A stretch of DNA of 64,000 bases, from the NCBI GenBank assembly GCA_037349105.1, contig JAYJMM010000078.1:1154001-1218000 (forward strand), written 5' to 3'. This document shows, piece after piece, positions 38,087 through 51,500 of this stretch. The position numbers and the translations under genes were made by a program. Numbering within the stretch: position 1 is the stretch's first letter; each line of letters opens with the position of its first letter. The notes beneath the pieces are model-generated. The model searched no databases, was not told where the DNA came from, and was given only the letters and a program-made list of their open reading frames with translations. The DNA comes from Limnomonas spitsbergensis. Taxonomy: Eukaryota; Chlorophyta; Chlorophyceae; Chlamydomonadales.

Positions 38087-41000
38087 CTACACACCCCTGT
38101 AGTCCTGGACATCCTTATTTACACACCCCATCAATCTTGACACTAGGGCATCAGCCAGAAATACTGCAGCACACCTCTGGACAACATGGCATTCTGGACT
38201 TGCCCCTTCTCCAGCAACATGGCATTCTGGGCCTGGTTTTCCTCCAGCAACATGGCATTCTGGGCCAGGCCATCTTCCAGCAACATGGCATTGTGCACCA
38301 AGCCCCCCTTCAGCAACATGGCATTCTGGACCAGACAATTCACCCACCCGTCACCCAACACCCCTTACCAACCATGCACACCCGCTTCACCCACCTTTCA
38401 CCCACCAGGTACCCAACAGTCCCCACCAGACACCCACCAGACACCCACAATTTTCCAACAAGTCACCCTTCATCATGGTGTGGAGTTTCAGCAGCACAGC
38501 AGCAGCATCTGCATGTAACAAGCTGCCTTGATGTCTCGCGGAGGACCAGTGATTAATCAGCTGCAGACCAGTGATTAATCAGCTGCATACCAGTGATTAA
38601 TCAGCTGCAGACCAGTGATTAATCAGCCACAGACCAGTGATTAATCAGCTGCAGGCCAGCAATTAATCAGCTACAAACCAGTGATTTATCAGCTGCAGAC
38701 CGGCAATTAATCAGCTACATACCAGTGATTTATCAGCTACAGACCAGCGCACCTCTGGACAGGGCATTCTGGACCAGGCCCCCCTCTAGGAACATGGCAT
38801 TCTGTACCTGGCCCCCTCCAGCCAGCAACCATTCTAAGAATATTTTGGAACCTTAACCCCTCGTGTTTTAGGCTGCCCATCCTACCCTTGTTGCCCCATC
38901 TCATGTCCCCATTCTTGCTCTCACAGGGGAAATATCTGACATCAAGGTCAACATGAAGGACAGCAACAACTGGGAGCCTCGTCAGGAGGACCCGTGCATC
39001 AGGAGTTGGGCAACAGCTGGGGGGCTCAGTCATCCATCATTCACCCACCAGGTACCCACCATTAATCAGCCACAGTCCAGCGATCAGCTGCCTAGGTCAT
39101 GCAGTCCACATCCCCCCCTTTGCTGCCTAGCACCCTATGGATCTGGCTGCAGCTGTCCATCAGATAAAGGCCAAATGAACAGGTCAAAGAGGCAATCTCA
39201 GTACCTTACCTTTTCTCAAATGCATCCGTAACATGCCCCGACCCTCCTCGCACACCCTATGGATCTGGCTGCAGCTGTCCATCAGATAAAGGCCAAATGA
39301 ACAGGTCAAAGAGGCAATCTCAGTACCTTACCTTTTATCAGCTGCAGACCAGTGATTAATCAGATGCAGGCCAGCGATTAATCAGCTACATACCAGTGAT
39401 TTATCAGCTACAGACCAGCGCACCTTTGGACAGGGCATTCTGGACCAGGCCCCCCTCCAGGAACATGGCATTCTGTACCTGGCCCCCTCCAGCCAGCAAC
39501 CAGCTCATGGCCAGACACATCCCCTCTCCCCCCATCACATGTCCCAGCTTATGGCCAGACTCTCACCTACACACCCCAACACACTTGAACATCCTCAGCT
39601 ACACACCTCTGTAGTCCTGGACATCCTTATTTACACACCCCATCAATCTTGACACTAGGGCATCAGCCAGAAATACTGCAGCACACCTCTGGACAACATG
39701 GCATTCTGGACTTGCCCCTTCTCCAGCAACATGGCATTCTGGGCATGGTTTTCCTCCAGCAACATGGCATTCTGGACCAGGCCCTCTTCCAGCAACATGG
39801 CATTGTGCACCAAGCCCCCCTTCAGCAACATGGCATTCTGGACCAGACCATTCACCCACCCGTCACCCAACACCCCGTACCAACCATGCACACCCGCTTC
39901 ACCCACCTTTCACCCACCAGGTACCCAACAGTCCCCACCAGACACCCACCAGACACCCACAATTTTCCAACAAGTCACCCTTCATCATGGTGTGGAGTTT
40001 CAGCAGCACAGCAGCAGCATCTGCATGTAACAAGCTGCCTTGATGTCTCACGGAGGACCAGTGATTATCCATCATTCACCCACCAAGGACCCACCATTAA
40101 TCAGCCACAGTCCAGCGATCAGCTGCCTAGGTCATGCAGTCCACATCCCCCCCTTTGCTGCCTAGCACCCTATGGATCTGGCTGCAGCTGTCCATCAAAT
40201 AAAGGCCAAATGAACAGGTCAAAGAGGCAATCTCAGTACCTTACCTTTTCTCAAATGCATCCGTAACATGCCCCGACCCTCCTCGCGCACCCTATGGATC
40301 TGGCTGCAGCTGTCCATCAGATAAAGGCCAAATGAACAGGTCAAAGAGGCAATCTCAGTACCTTACCTTTTATCAGCTGCAGACCAGTGATTAATCAGCT
40401 GCAGGCCAGCGATTAATCAGCTACATACCAGTGATTTATCAGCTACAGACCAGCGCACCTTTGGACAGGGCATTCTGGACCAGGCCCCCCTCCAGGCACA
40501 TGGCATTCTGTACCTAGCCCCCTCCAGCCAGCAACATCCTCAGCTACACACCTCTGTAGTCCTGGACATCCTTATTTACACACCCCATCAATCTTGACAC
40601 TAGGGCATCAGCCAGAAATACTGCAGCGCACCTCTGGACAACATGGCATTCTGGACTTGCCCCTCCTCCAGCAACATGGCATTCTGGGCCTGGTTTTCCT
40701 CCAGCAACATGGCATTCTGGGCCAGGCCCTCCTCCAACAACATGGCATTGTGCACCAAGCCCCCCTTCAGCAACATGGCATTCTGGACCAGACCATTCAC
40801 CCACCCGTCACCCAACACCCCTTACCAACCATGCACACCCGCTTCACCCACCTTTCACCCACCAGGTACCCAACAGTCCCCACCAGACACCCACCAGACA
40901 CCCACAATTTTCCAACAAGTCACCCTTCATCATGGTGTGGAGTTTCAGCAGCACAGCAGCAGCATCTGCAGGTAACAAGCTGCCTTGATGTTTCACGGAG

Positions 41001-42723
41001 GAGTGCTCCATAACCAGCGTTGGTTCGTTCAGCTGATCTTCATATATTAGTTGCGTCTTCCTCACATGTTCCCCTATCACCAGATTTAAGCAGTAAAGCT
41101 GTAGGAGGAGGAGTCTCAGTCAGCCTTTGTACTGCATCATGCACCTGTATGATACCTTTACCTGCTGGATACCTGTACCTCAGGCCCACTGGGCAGTACA
41201 TACCCCTTCGAATTCTCTAAAAATAAAGTATTTTGCTGGGACCCTGCTTATGCTCATGGATATTCTCAGCTACACACCCCAGCACACTTGAACATCCTCA
41301 GCTACACACCCCTGTAGTCCTGGACATCCTTATTTACACACCCCATCAATCTTGACACTAGGGCATCAGCCAGAAATACTGCAGCACACCTCTGGACAAC
41401 ATGGCATTCTGGACTTGCCCCTTCTCCAGCAACATGGCATTCTGGGCCTGGTTTTCCTCCAGCAACATGGCATTCTGGGCCAGGCCATCTTCCAGCAACA
41501 TGGCATTGTGCACCAAGCCCCCCTTCAGCAACATGGCATTCTGGACCAGACCATTCACCCACCCGTCACCCAACACCCCTTACCAACCATGCACACCCGC
41601 TTCACCCACCTTTCACCCACCAGGTACCCAACAGTCCCCACCAGACACCCACCAGACACCCACAATTTTCCAACAAGTCACCCTTCATCATGGTGTGGAG
41701 TTTCAGCAGCACAGCAGCAGCATCTGCATGTAACAAGCTGCCTTGATGTCTCGCGGAGGACCAGTGATTAATCAGCTGCAGACCAGTGATTAATCAGCTG
41801 CATACCAGTGATTAATCAGCTGCAGACCAGTGATTAATCAGCCACAGACCAGTGATTAATCAGCTGCAGGCCAGCAATTAATCAGCTACAGACCAGTGAT
41901 TTATCAGCTGCAGACCGGCAATTAATCAGCTACATACCAGTGATTTATCAGCTACAGACCAGCGCACCTCTGGACAGGGCATTCTGGACCAGGCCCCCCT
42001 CTAGGAACATGGCATTCTGTACCTGGCCCCCTCCAGCCAGCAACCATTCTAAGAATATTTTGGAACCTTAACCCCTCGTGTTTTAGGCTGCCCATCCTAC
42101 CCTTGTTGCCCCATCTCATGTCCCCATTCTTGCTCTCACAGGGGAAATATCTGACATCAAGGTCAACATGAAGGACAGCAACAACTGGGAGCCTCGTCAG
42201 GAGGACCCGTGCATCAGGAGTTGGGCAACAGCTGGGGGGCTCAGTCATCCATCATTCACCCACCAGGTACCCACCATTAATCAGCCACAGTCCAGCGATC
42301 AGCTGCCTAGGTCATGCAGTCCACATCCCCCCCTTTGCTGCCTAGCACCCTATGGATCTGGCTGCAACTTTCCATCAGATAAAGGCCAAATGAACAGGTC
42401 AAAGAGGCAATCTCAGTACCTTACCTTTTCTCAAATGCATCCGTAACATGCCCCGACCCTCCTCGCGCACCCTATGGATCTGGCTGCAGCTGTCCATCAG
42501 ATAAAGGCCAAATGAACAGGTCAAAGAGGCAATCTCAGTACCTTACCTTTTATCAGCTGCAGACCAGTGATTAATCAGCTGCAGGCCAGCGATTAATCAG
42601 CTACATACCAGTGATTTATCAGCTACAGACCAGCGCACCTTTGGACAGGGCATTCTGGACCAGGCCCCCCTCCAGGCACATGGCATTCTGTACCTAGCCC
42701 CCTCCAGCCAGCAACATCCTCAG
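38087..42723. repeat. Block with 3215-bp period (C A B | C)
   Basis: C1512, A945 and B758 are followed by C1422. The two C units are 3215 bp apart. They share the private variants GGCCATCTTCC (about 38267/41482) and CCCTCTAGGAAC (about 38783/41998). The second lacks the 90-bp module, giving the shortest C unit seen. CTGCATGTAAC replaces CTGCAGGTAAC in both. Confidence 0.9.
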
Positions 42724-45700
42724 CTACACACCTCTGTAGTCCTGGACATCCTTATTTACACACCCCATCAATCTTGACACTAGGGCATCAGCCAGAAATA
42801 CTGCAGCGCACCTCTGGACAACATGGCATTCTGGACTTGCCCCTCCTCCAGCAACATGGCATTCTGGGCCTGGTTTTCCTCCAGCAACATGGCATTCTGG
42901 GCCAGGCCCTCCTCCAACAACATGGCATTGTGCACCAAGCCCCCCTTCAGCAACATGGCATTCTGGACCAGACCATTCACCCACCCGTCACCCAACACCC
43001 CTTACCAACCATGCACACCCGCTTCACCCACCTTTCACCCACCAGGTACCCAACAGTCCCCACCAGACACCCACCAGACACCCACAATTTTCCAACAAGT
43101 CACCCTTCATCATGGTGTGGAGTTTCAGCAGCACAGCAGCAGCATCTGCATGTAACAAGCTGCCTTGATGTCTCGCGGAGGACCAGTGATTAATCAGCTG
43201 CAGACCAGTGATTAATCAGCTGCATACCAGTGATTAATCAGCTGCAGACCAGTGATTAATCAGCCACAGACCAGTGATTAATCAGCTGCAGGCCAGCAAT
43301 TAATCAGCTACAGACCAGTGATTTATCAGCTGCAGACCGGCAATTAATCAGCTACATACCAGTGATTTATCAGCTACAGACCAGCGCACCTCTGGACAGG
43401 GCATTCTGGACCAGGCCCCCCTCCAGGAACATGGCATTCTGTACCTGGCCCCCTCCAGCCAGCAACCATTCTAAGAATATTTTGGAACCTTAACCCCTCG
43501 TGTTTTAGGCTGCCCATCCGTCCCTTGTTGCCCCATCTCATGTCCCCATTCTTGCTCTCATAGGGGAAATATCTGACATCAAGGTCAACATGAAGGACAG
43601 CAACAACTGGGAGCCTCGTCAGGAGGACCCGTGCATCAGGAGTTGGGCAACAGCTGGGGGGCTCAGTCATCCATCATTCACCCACCAGGTACCCACCATT
43701 AATCAGCCACAGTCCAGCGATCAGCTGCCTAGGTCATGCAGTCCACATCCCCCCCTTTGCTGCCTAGCACCCTATGGATCTGGCTGCAGCTTTGCATCAG
43801 ATAAAGGCCAAATGAACAGGTCAAAGAGGCAATCTCAGTACCTTACCTTTTCTCAAATGCATCCGTAACATGCCCCGACCCTCCTCGCGCACCCTATGGA
43901 TCTGGCTGCAGCTGTCCATCAGATAAAGGCCAAATGAACAGGTCAAAGAGGCAATCTCAGTACCTTACCTTTTATCAGCTGCATACCAGTGATTAATCAG
44001 CTGCAGGCCAGCGATTAATCAGCTACATACCAGTGATTTATCAGCTACAGACCAGCGCACCTTTGGACAGGGCATTCTGGACCAGGCCCCCCTCCAGGAA
44101 CATGGCATTCTGTACCTGGCCCCCTCCAGCCAGCAACCAGCTCATGGCCATACACATCCCCTCTCCCCCCATCACATGTCCCAGCTCATGGCCAGACTCT
44201 CACCTACACACCCCAACACACTTGAACATCCTCAGCTACACACCTCTGTAGTCCTGGACATCCTTATTTACACACCCCATCTATCTTGACACTAGGGCAT
44301 CAGCCAGAAATACTGCAGCACACCTCTAGACAACATGGCATTCTGGACTTGCCCCTTCTCCATCAACATGGCATTCTGGGCCTGGTTTTCCTCCAGCAAC
44401 ATGGCATTCTGGACCAGGCCCTCTTCCAGCAACATGGCATTGTGCACCAAGCCCCCCTTCAGCAACATGGCATTCTGGACCAGACCATTCACCCACCCGT
44501 CACCCAACACCCCGTACCAACCATGCACACCCGCTTCACCCACCTTTCACCCACCAGGTACCCAACAGTCGCCACCAGACACCCACCAGACACCCACAAT
44601 TTTCCAACAAGTCACCCTTCATCATGGTGTGGAGTTTCAGCAGCACAACAGCAGCATCTGCAGGTAACAAGCTGCCTTGATGTCTCACGGAGGACCAGTG
44701 ATTATCCATCATTCACCCACCAGGTACCCACCATTAATCAGCCACAGTCCAGCGATCAGCTGCCTAGGTCATGCAGTCCACATCCCCCCCTTTGCTGCCT
44801 AGCACCCTATGGATCTGGCTGCAACTTTCCATCAGATAAAGGCCAAATGAACAGGTCAAAGAGGCAATCTCAGTACCTTACCTTTTCTCAAATGCATCCG
44901 TAACATGCCCCGACCCTCCTCGCGCACCCTATGGATCTGGCTGCAGCTGTCCATCAGATAAAGGCCAAATGAACAGGTCAAAGAGGCAATCTCAGTACCT
45001 TACCTTTTATCAGCTGCAGACCAGTGATTAATCAGCTGCAGGCCAGCGATTAATCAGCTACATACCAGTGATTTATCAGCTACAGACCAGCGCACCTTTG
45101 GACAGGGCATTCTGGACCAGGCCCCCCTCCAGGCACATGGCATTCTGTACCTAGCCCCCTCCAGCCAGCAACATCCTCAGCTACACACCTCTGTAGTCCT
45201 GGACATCCTTATTTACACACCCCATCAATCTTGACACTAGGGCATCAGCCAGAAATACTGCAGCGCACCTCTGGACAACATGGCAATCTGGACTTGCCCC
45301 TCCTCCAGCAACATGGCATTCTGGGCCTGGTTTTCCTCCAGCAACATGGCATTCTGGGCCAGGCCCTCCTCCAGCAACATGGCATTGTGCACCAAGCCCC
45401 CCTTCAGCAACATGGCATTCTGGACCAGACCATTCACCCACCCGTCACCCAACACCCCGTACCAACCATGCACACCCGCTTCACCCACCTTTCACCCACC
45501 AGGTACCCAACAGTCCCCACCAGACACCCACCAGACACCCACAATTTTCCAACAAGTCACCCTTCATCATGGTGTGGAGTTTCAGCAGCACAGCAGCAGC
45601 ATCTGCATGTAACAAGCTGCCTTGATGTCTCGCGGAGGACCAGTGATTAATCAGCTGCAGACCAGTGATTAATCAGCTGCATACCAGTGATTAATCAGCT

Positions 45701-47637
45701 GCAGACCAGTGATTAATCAGCCACAGACCAGTGATTAATCAGCTGCAGGCCAGCAATTAATCAGCTACAGACCAGTGATTTATCAGCTGCAGACCGGCAA
45801 TTAATCAGCTACATACCAGTGATTTATCAGCTACAGACCAGCGCACCTCTGGACAGGGCATTCTGGACCAGGCCCCCCTCCAGGAACATGGCATTCTGTA
45901 CCTGGCCCCCTCCAGCCAGCAACCATTCTAAGAATATTTTGGAACCTTAACCCCTCGTGTTTTAGGCTGCCCATCCTACCCTTGTTGCCCCATCTCATGT
46001 CCCCATTCTTGCTCTCATAGGGGAAATATCTGACATCAAGGTCAACATGAAGGACAGCAACAACTGGGAGCCTCGTCAGGAGGACCCGTGCATCAGGAGT
46101 TGGGCAACAGCTGGGGGGCTCAGTCATCCATCATTCACCCACCAGGTACCCACCATTAATCAGCCACAGTCCAGCGATCAGCTGCCTAGGTCATGCAGTC
46201 CACATCCCCCCCTTTGCTGCCTAGCACCCTATGGATCTGGCTGCAGCTTTGCATCAGATAAAGGCCAAATGAACAGGTCAAAGAGGCAATCTCAGTACCT
46301 TACCTTTTCTCAAATGCATCCGTAACATGCCCCGACCCTCCTCGCGTACCCTATGGATCTGGCTGCAGCTGTCCATCAGATAAAGGCCAAATGAACAGGT
46401 CAAAGAGGCAATCTCAGTACCTTACCTTTTATCAGCTGCATACCAGTGATTAATCAGCTGCAGGCCAGCGATTAATCAGCTACATACCAGTGATTTATCA
46501 GCTACAGACCAGCGCACCTTTGGACAGGGCATTCTGGACCAGGCCCCCCTCCAGGAACATGGCATTCTGTACCTGGCCCCCTCCAGCCAGCAACCAGCTC
46601 ATGGCCATACACATCCCCTCTCCCCCCATCACATGTCCCAGCTCATGGCCAGACTCTCAGCTACACACCCCAACACACTTGAACATCCTCAGCTACACAC
46701 CTCTGTAGTCCTGGACATCCTTATTTACACACCCCATCTATCTTGACACTAGGGCATCAGCCAGAAATACTGCAGCACACCTCTAGACAACATGGCATTC
46801 TGGACTTGCCCCTTCTCCATCAACATGGCATTCTGGGCCTGGTTTTCCTCCAGCAACATGGCATTCTGGACCAGGCCCTCTTCCAGCAACATGGCATTGT
46901 GCACCAAGCCCCCCTTCAGCAACATGGCATTCTGGACCAGACCATTCACCCACCCGTCACCCAACACCCCGTACCAACCATGCACCCCCGCTTCACCCAC
47001 CTTTCACCCACCAGGTACCCAACAGTCGCCACCAGACACCCACCAGACACCCACAATTTTCCAACAAGTCACCCTTCATCATGGTGTGGAGTTTCAGCAG
47101 CACAACAGCAGCATCTGCAGGTAACAAGCTGCCTTGATGTCTCACGGAGGACCAGTGATTATCCATCATTCACCCACCAGGTACCCACCATTAATCAGCC
47201 ACAGTCCAGCGATCAGCTGCCTAGGTCATGCAGTCCACATCCCCCCCTTTGCTGCCTAGCACCCTATGGATCTGGCTGCAACTTTCCATCAGATAAAGGC
47301 CAAATGAACAGGTCAAAGAGGCAATCTCAGTACCTTACCTTTTCTCAAATGCATCCGTAACATGCCCCGACCCTCCTCGCGCACCCTATGGATCTGGCTG
47401 CAGCTGTCCATCAGATAAAGGCCAAATGAACAGGTCAAAGAGGCAATCTCAGTACCTTACCTTTTATCAGCTGCAGACCAGTGATTAATCAGCTGCAGGC
47501 CAGCGATTAATCAGCTACATACCAGTGATTTATCAGCTACAGACCAGCGCACCTTTGGACAGGGCATTCTGGACCAGGCCCCCCTCCAGGCACATGGCAT
47601 TCTGTACCTAGCCCCCTCCAGCCAGCAACATCCTCAG
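42724..47637. repeat. Tandem duplication, 2457-bp period ((C A) x 2)
   Basis: C1512+A945 is followed by C1512+A945. Shared private variants at the 2457-bp shift include GCTTTGCATCAG (43790/46247), CACCTCTAGACAAC (44322/46779), CTCCATCAACATGG (44359/46816), CATCTATCTTGAC (44278/46735) and TCTCATAGGGG (43557/46014). The last changes the acceptor-like CACAG to CATAG without breaking the AG. Confidence 0.92.
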
Positions 47638-48328
47638 CTACACACCTCTGTAGTCCTGGACATCCTTATTTACACACCCCATCAATCTTGACACTAGGGC
47701 ATCAGCCAGAAATACTGCAGCGCACCTCTGGACAACATGGCATTCTGGACTTGCCCCTCCTCCAGCAACATGGCATTCTGGGCCTGGTTTTCCTCCAGCA
47801 ACATGGCATTCTGGGCCAGGCCCTCCTCCAGCAACATGGCATTGTGCACCAAGCCCCCCTTCAGCAACATGGCATTCTGGACCAGACCATTCACCCACCC
47901 GTCACCCAACACCCCGTACCAACCATGCACACCCGCTTCACCCACCTTTCACCCACCAGGTACCCAACAGTCCCCACAAGACACCCACCAGACACCCACA
48001 ATTTTCCAACAAGTCACCCTTCATCATGGTGTGGAGTTTCAGCAGCACAGCAGCAGCATCTGCAGGTAACAAGCTGCCTTGATGTCTCACGGAGGACCAG
48101 TGATTATCCATCATTCACCCACCAGGTACCCACCATTAATCAGCCACAGTCCAGCGATCAGCTGCCTAGGTCATGCAGTCCACATCCCCCCCTTTGCTGC
48201 CTAGCACCCTATGGATCTGGCTGCAACTTTCCATCAGATAAAGGCCAAATGAACAGGTCAAAGAGGCAATCTCAGTACCTTACCTTTTCTCAAATGCATC
48301 CGTAACATGCCCCGACCCTCCTCGCGCA
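47638..48328. repeat. Terminal A-type unit, truncated at the array boundary
   Basis: It follows the A-unit plan through the head, the A join and the first 122-bp module, then stops 690 bp in, at CTCGCGCA. Other units continue with CCCTATGG, whereas here the unique flank AGAAAAGAGG begins. A private CCCCACAAGACACC occurs near 47974. Confidence 0.92.
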
Positions 48329-48550
48329 AGAAAAGAGGAGGGGTGAAGACTCGAATGTATGTTGCATGTTGGCAGCAGCATGGGAGCTGGGAAGGTGCAT
48401 GGCGTCCTTGTAACTTCGCTGCCTACCCATCAAAGACCGTCGTTAATGTGCCGACCATACTCACAATACACACATTTCACCACCACAGCCCGCCTTCCTT
48501 GCCATAAATAACCCTTTCTAGTAGCTTTGTTTCACTGTCAACGTATCAAT
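48329..48550 (+). promoter_or_regulatory. Unique flank and candidate 5' region of the recombinase-like gene
   Basis: This is the only single-copy DNA between the array and the gene. CATAAATA at 48503-48510 is a TATA-like match about 40 bp before the first in-frame ATG at 48551. An in-frame stop (TAA, 48509-48511) lies upstream, so the reading frame cannot extend further left without another exon. No transcript evidence is available, and a TATA-like match in AT-containing DNA is weak. Confidence 0.3.
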
Positions 48551-51500
48551 ATGCAGACACATACCACCCCGTTGTGCCTTCCATCGCCGATTGTGGCAAA
48601 TACAATTGCCGTCTCCCGGTTTACAGACCGCCCGGGTCTTTTCCTCGTTGCGAATCAAGCTTATCGGAACATTTTAGCTCCTCACGGGTTGTCGATTAAG
48701 GATTTGAGACGCTCGATTCGGTCGATCCGTCCGAGTCATGTACTACGCTGCACGGATGTTGCGAACCTGAAGAAGCTCGTTCGAATCAGAGCCATCCGCA
48801 ATAGACACGGCGCTGTTATCATGATTTCTGTACAGGGCATTCAAGCCACGATTCGGCAGTCGTCCAAGCTGACATCTGACGATAAAGAAGTCTTGTGTGA
48901 AGCCCTAGGCGAATTGGCACCTCCGCCTTCATACGGGTCCATGATCATCAGGTGAGACTAGCCAGTTCAGACTAGCCTGTATTCTAAACCTGTTTATTCT
49001 GTACCTTCCTCATGTACCTATCATGCGTGCCCTGACCACCATACCTTGTATGCTCCATTCAGCCAAATGCAAGCAGAAGCGGGCTCGAGCAAGCGCATGC
49101 GGCCGACCACCATGCGGCCACCCAGCGATGAGTTGAAGCAGCCAAACACAATCCCTCCAAAGCCTGTCAAGGAGAGCAGTGATGAGGAGATCAGTGATGA
49201 GGAAGACAATGGGTAAGTGATAAGCAGTACTAGACTGGATTGTGTAGTTGCTCAACCAAAGTGTTTTAGCCCAGATAGAGCTTGCATTTTTCCGCTTCCT
49301 GTCACATGATGAATGCCGGTCCGTGCACCCCTAATTAGATTAGGCAAGGACAACATACTTCCACCTCCCATCTGACCTTGAATCTTTTATTCAGAAAATT
49401 GCAAGCAACGGGCGCGAGGAAGCGCATGCGGCCCGCCAACGCTCATCCACCCAGCTTTGAGTTTGAGCTTTCCAACATCCCTCCTTCGATGCCTGCCAAG
49501 GAGAGCAATGATGAGGAGAACAGTGATAGTATTGACAATGGGTAAGTGATAATCATGACTAGGCTGGATTTCTGTACTTGCCCAAGCAGCATGATTGTTT
49601 TTGCCTGAGTCCATGTAGTGATCAATGTCCCCGGTCCGACCCCCGTTAGGTTGAATTTGGGACGCACTCCAAGCAAACACGTCATGCATGATGATGAGGA
49701 GCTTGAGGATGTGGATGCTGCCACACCTGGACTACACCCTCAACCATCACATACACCTGATCCTGCTGGGTAGGTTGATCAAAATATCTGTACAAACGTA
49801 TTTCGCCCAAGCTCAAGCGTATGCCATGCAGAACCCTGTCCCCCAATCCTCTTTTAAGCGTATGCCCTGCACAACCCTGGCCCACAAACCTCTTTTAAGC
49901 GTATGCCCTGCAGAACCCTGCCCCACAAACCTCTTGTAAGCTTATGCCCTGGACCCTTTTCCTGCACCCTCATATAGGTTGGACAACGTACTTCCAGCAA
50001 CCATCTATATTGACCTCTTCTCTTCCGATGAGGGAGAGCCAAACTATGTTGACACCGGCGGCTACACCGGTATCAACATGCATATTTCTGGAAATGTACC
50101 TCCACGTCATGTTTGGTACGTAATTGAAGTTGTGTCATTTATAATAAATCTCAATTTTAATTTGCATACCCTCAGCCACTGTCCCTTGTATGTGACAAAT
50201 GAGCGGCATCTTCCCACATTCACCCTTGATTACATGTGAATGAAGGATACCATGCACGTGCACATGCTTGGCTCCACCCTCACATGTTGCCCTGTGGGCC
50301 AAAACAGTTGCCTTCCCCTCATGGCTCTCTTTCACCTGCAGTTTGGGCAATGTGACACCCTCGTCCAGTGATGACAGCAGTGAGCCAGACACTTCTGATC
50401 CAGAGACATCAGATCATCCCGATGATATCAAGGTAGCATCCCATCGAGAACGTGGGGACAGCCAAAACAGAAGGTCAGTCCACATGACATTTTAGGATGT
50501 GTTCTTGCCGTAGGGTCCAAATGAAGGGATTGTAGGAATCATGTGCTCATGTAGCTTTAGGTCCTCCCCCCCAATCAACACCCCCTTTCTCCCTCCCCAG
50601 CCTCCCACCCCTGCCTCTCACATGAGACCTGTCCCCCGTACTTCCCCCATGCCTCTCTAATGTTACTTGTCCATCCCATCCATGTTATGCAGTTTTTCTG
50701 TTGGGGACATGCCAGTGAACATGCCTCAAGTGGAGCTAACCACGAAACAACATGCCATGAAGTACGGACTCAAGGGACACCAAGAGACTGCTAAGCTAAC
50801 TTGTGAGATTGCCGAGTACGTTGAGTGGAACAACACTGCCATCCAGCTGGACCGTCCATGCGTGGCCCTCCAAACCACGACACTGGGCAAACATGAAGAC
50901 CATCTGAGAGGTGAGATACAATCATATCCATATCCCATACTCTTAGGCCATGCTTGTATGAGAGTTAGTGTAAGGCCATGTGTGTAAGATGGTTTACTGT
51001 CGGGCCATGCTCGTACAAAGGTTTTTTGTCATGGTTTTATGCTCCCATGCCATGCTTCTATGAGGGTTTCATCTCTTGAATGACTGACCTTTTGGATGGC
51101 CTCCCCCCCCACACCTATTAGGTTATCTGGGCTTCATCGCCAACGTGCAAGACGTCAACCCCGAGACCTTGTCCTTGAATGTCTACAAGGACAAAGCGAC
51201 ATTCTTAGCCTTCATAGCCTACTTGAAGGCGCGGTCAGTTGGCCGGGACCACGTGGTTAAGCATGCATCCATATGCAGGCGTGTTTGCCAGTTCTTGTAC
51301 CGGGGAACAGGCGATCTGCAGATGGGGGTCATGGACACCTGGTTAACCAATCTGCAGCGGCAGTTACTAGCCTCAATGCCCAAAACCCCGGTCAGTGAGA
51401 TGCCCTATGGACCCGAGGTGTACCAGCACATCGACCATCTAGTGTCGCGTGCACGGCGGGCAATTGCATGGGATTCACAGCTGGATGATCTGACAAAGGT

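Larger units (their letters stand above)
1..48328. repeat. Complex nested satellite array (43 units plus a left-edge fragment)
   Basis: Every unit begins with the same head, which reads TAGTCCTGGACATCC and runs through a 33-bp tandem repeat to CACGGAGGA about 455 bp later. Using the CTCAGCTACACACC just before the head as the boundary, units start at 618, 1376, 3010, 3955, 5589, 6534, 8078, 9712, 10657, 12169, 13204, 14149, 15661, 16606, 17364, 18908, 19666, 21300, 22245, 23402, 24347, 25105, 26717, 27662, 28819, 29764, 30709, 31654, 32379, 33923, 34681, 35626, 36384, 37329, 38087, 39599, 40544, 41302, 42724, 44236, 45181, 46693 and 47638. Lengths fall into A (945, 1035, 1157), B (758, 725) and C (1422, 1512, 1544, 1612, 1634) classes. 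The array stops within a 122-bp module at CTCGCGCA (48321-48328). Open frames on both strands are conserved only because the units are homogenised; none shows independent coding evidence. Confidence 0.97.

Noticed and set aside
618..48305. Dozens of open frames of 72-205 codons on both strands of the satellite, including 11-residue repeats (ECHVAGGGPGP type)
   Set aside because: The 33-bp repeat is a multiple of three, so several overlapping frames stay open at once on both strands. Their conservation follows from copying of the units. None has a recognised domain or separate coding signal.
48307..48507. 66-codon frame starting in the last satellite module and running into the unique flank
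   Set aside because: The ATG belongs to the repeated module and the frame has no recognised content. Probably chance.
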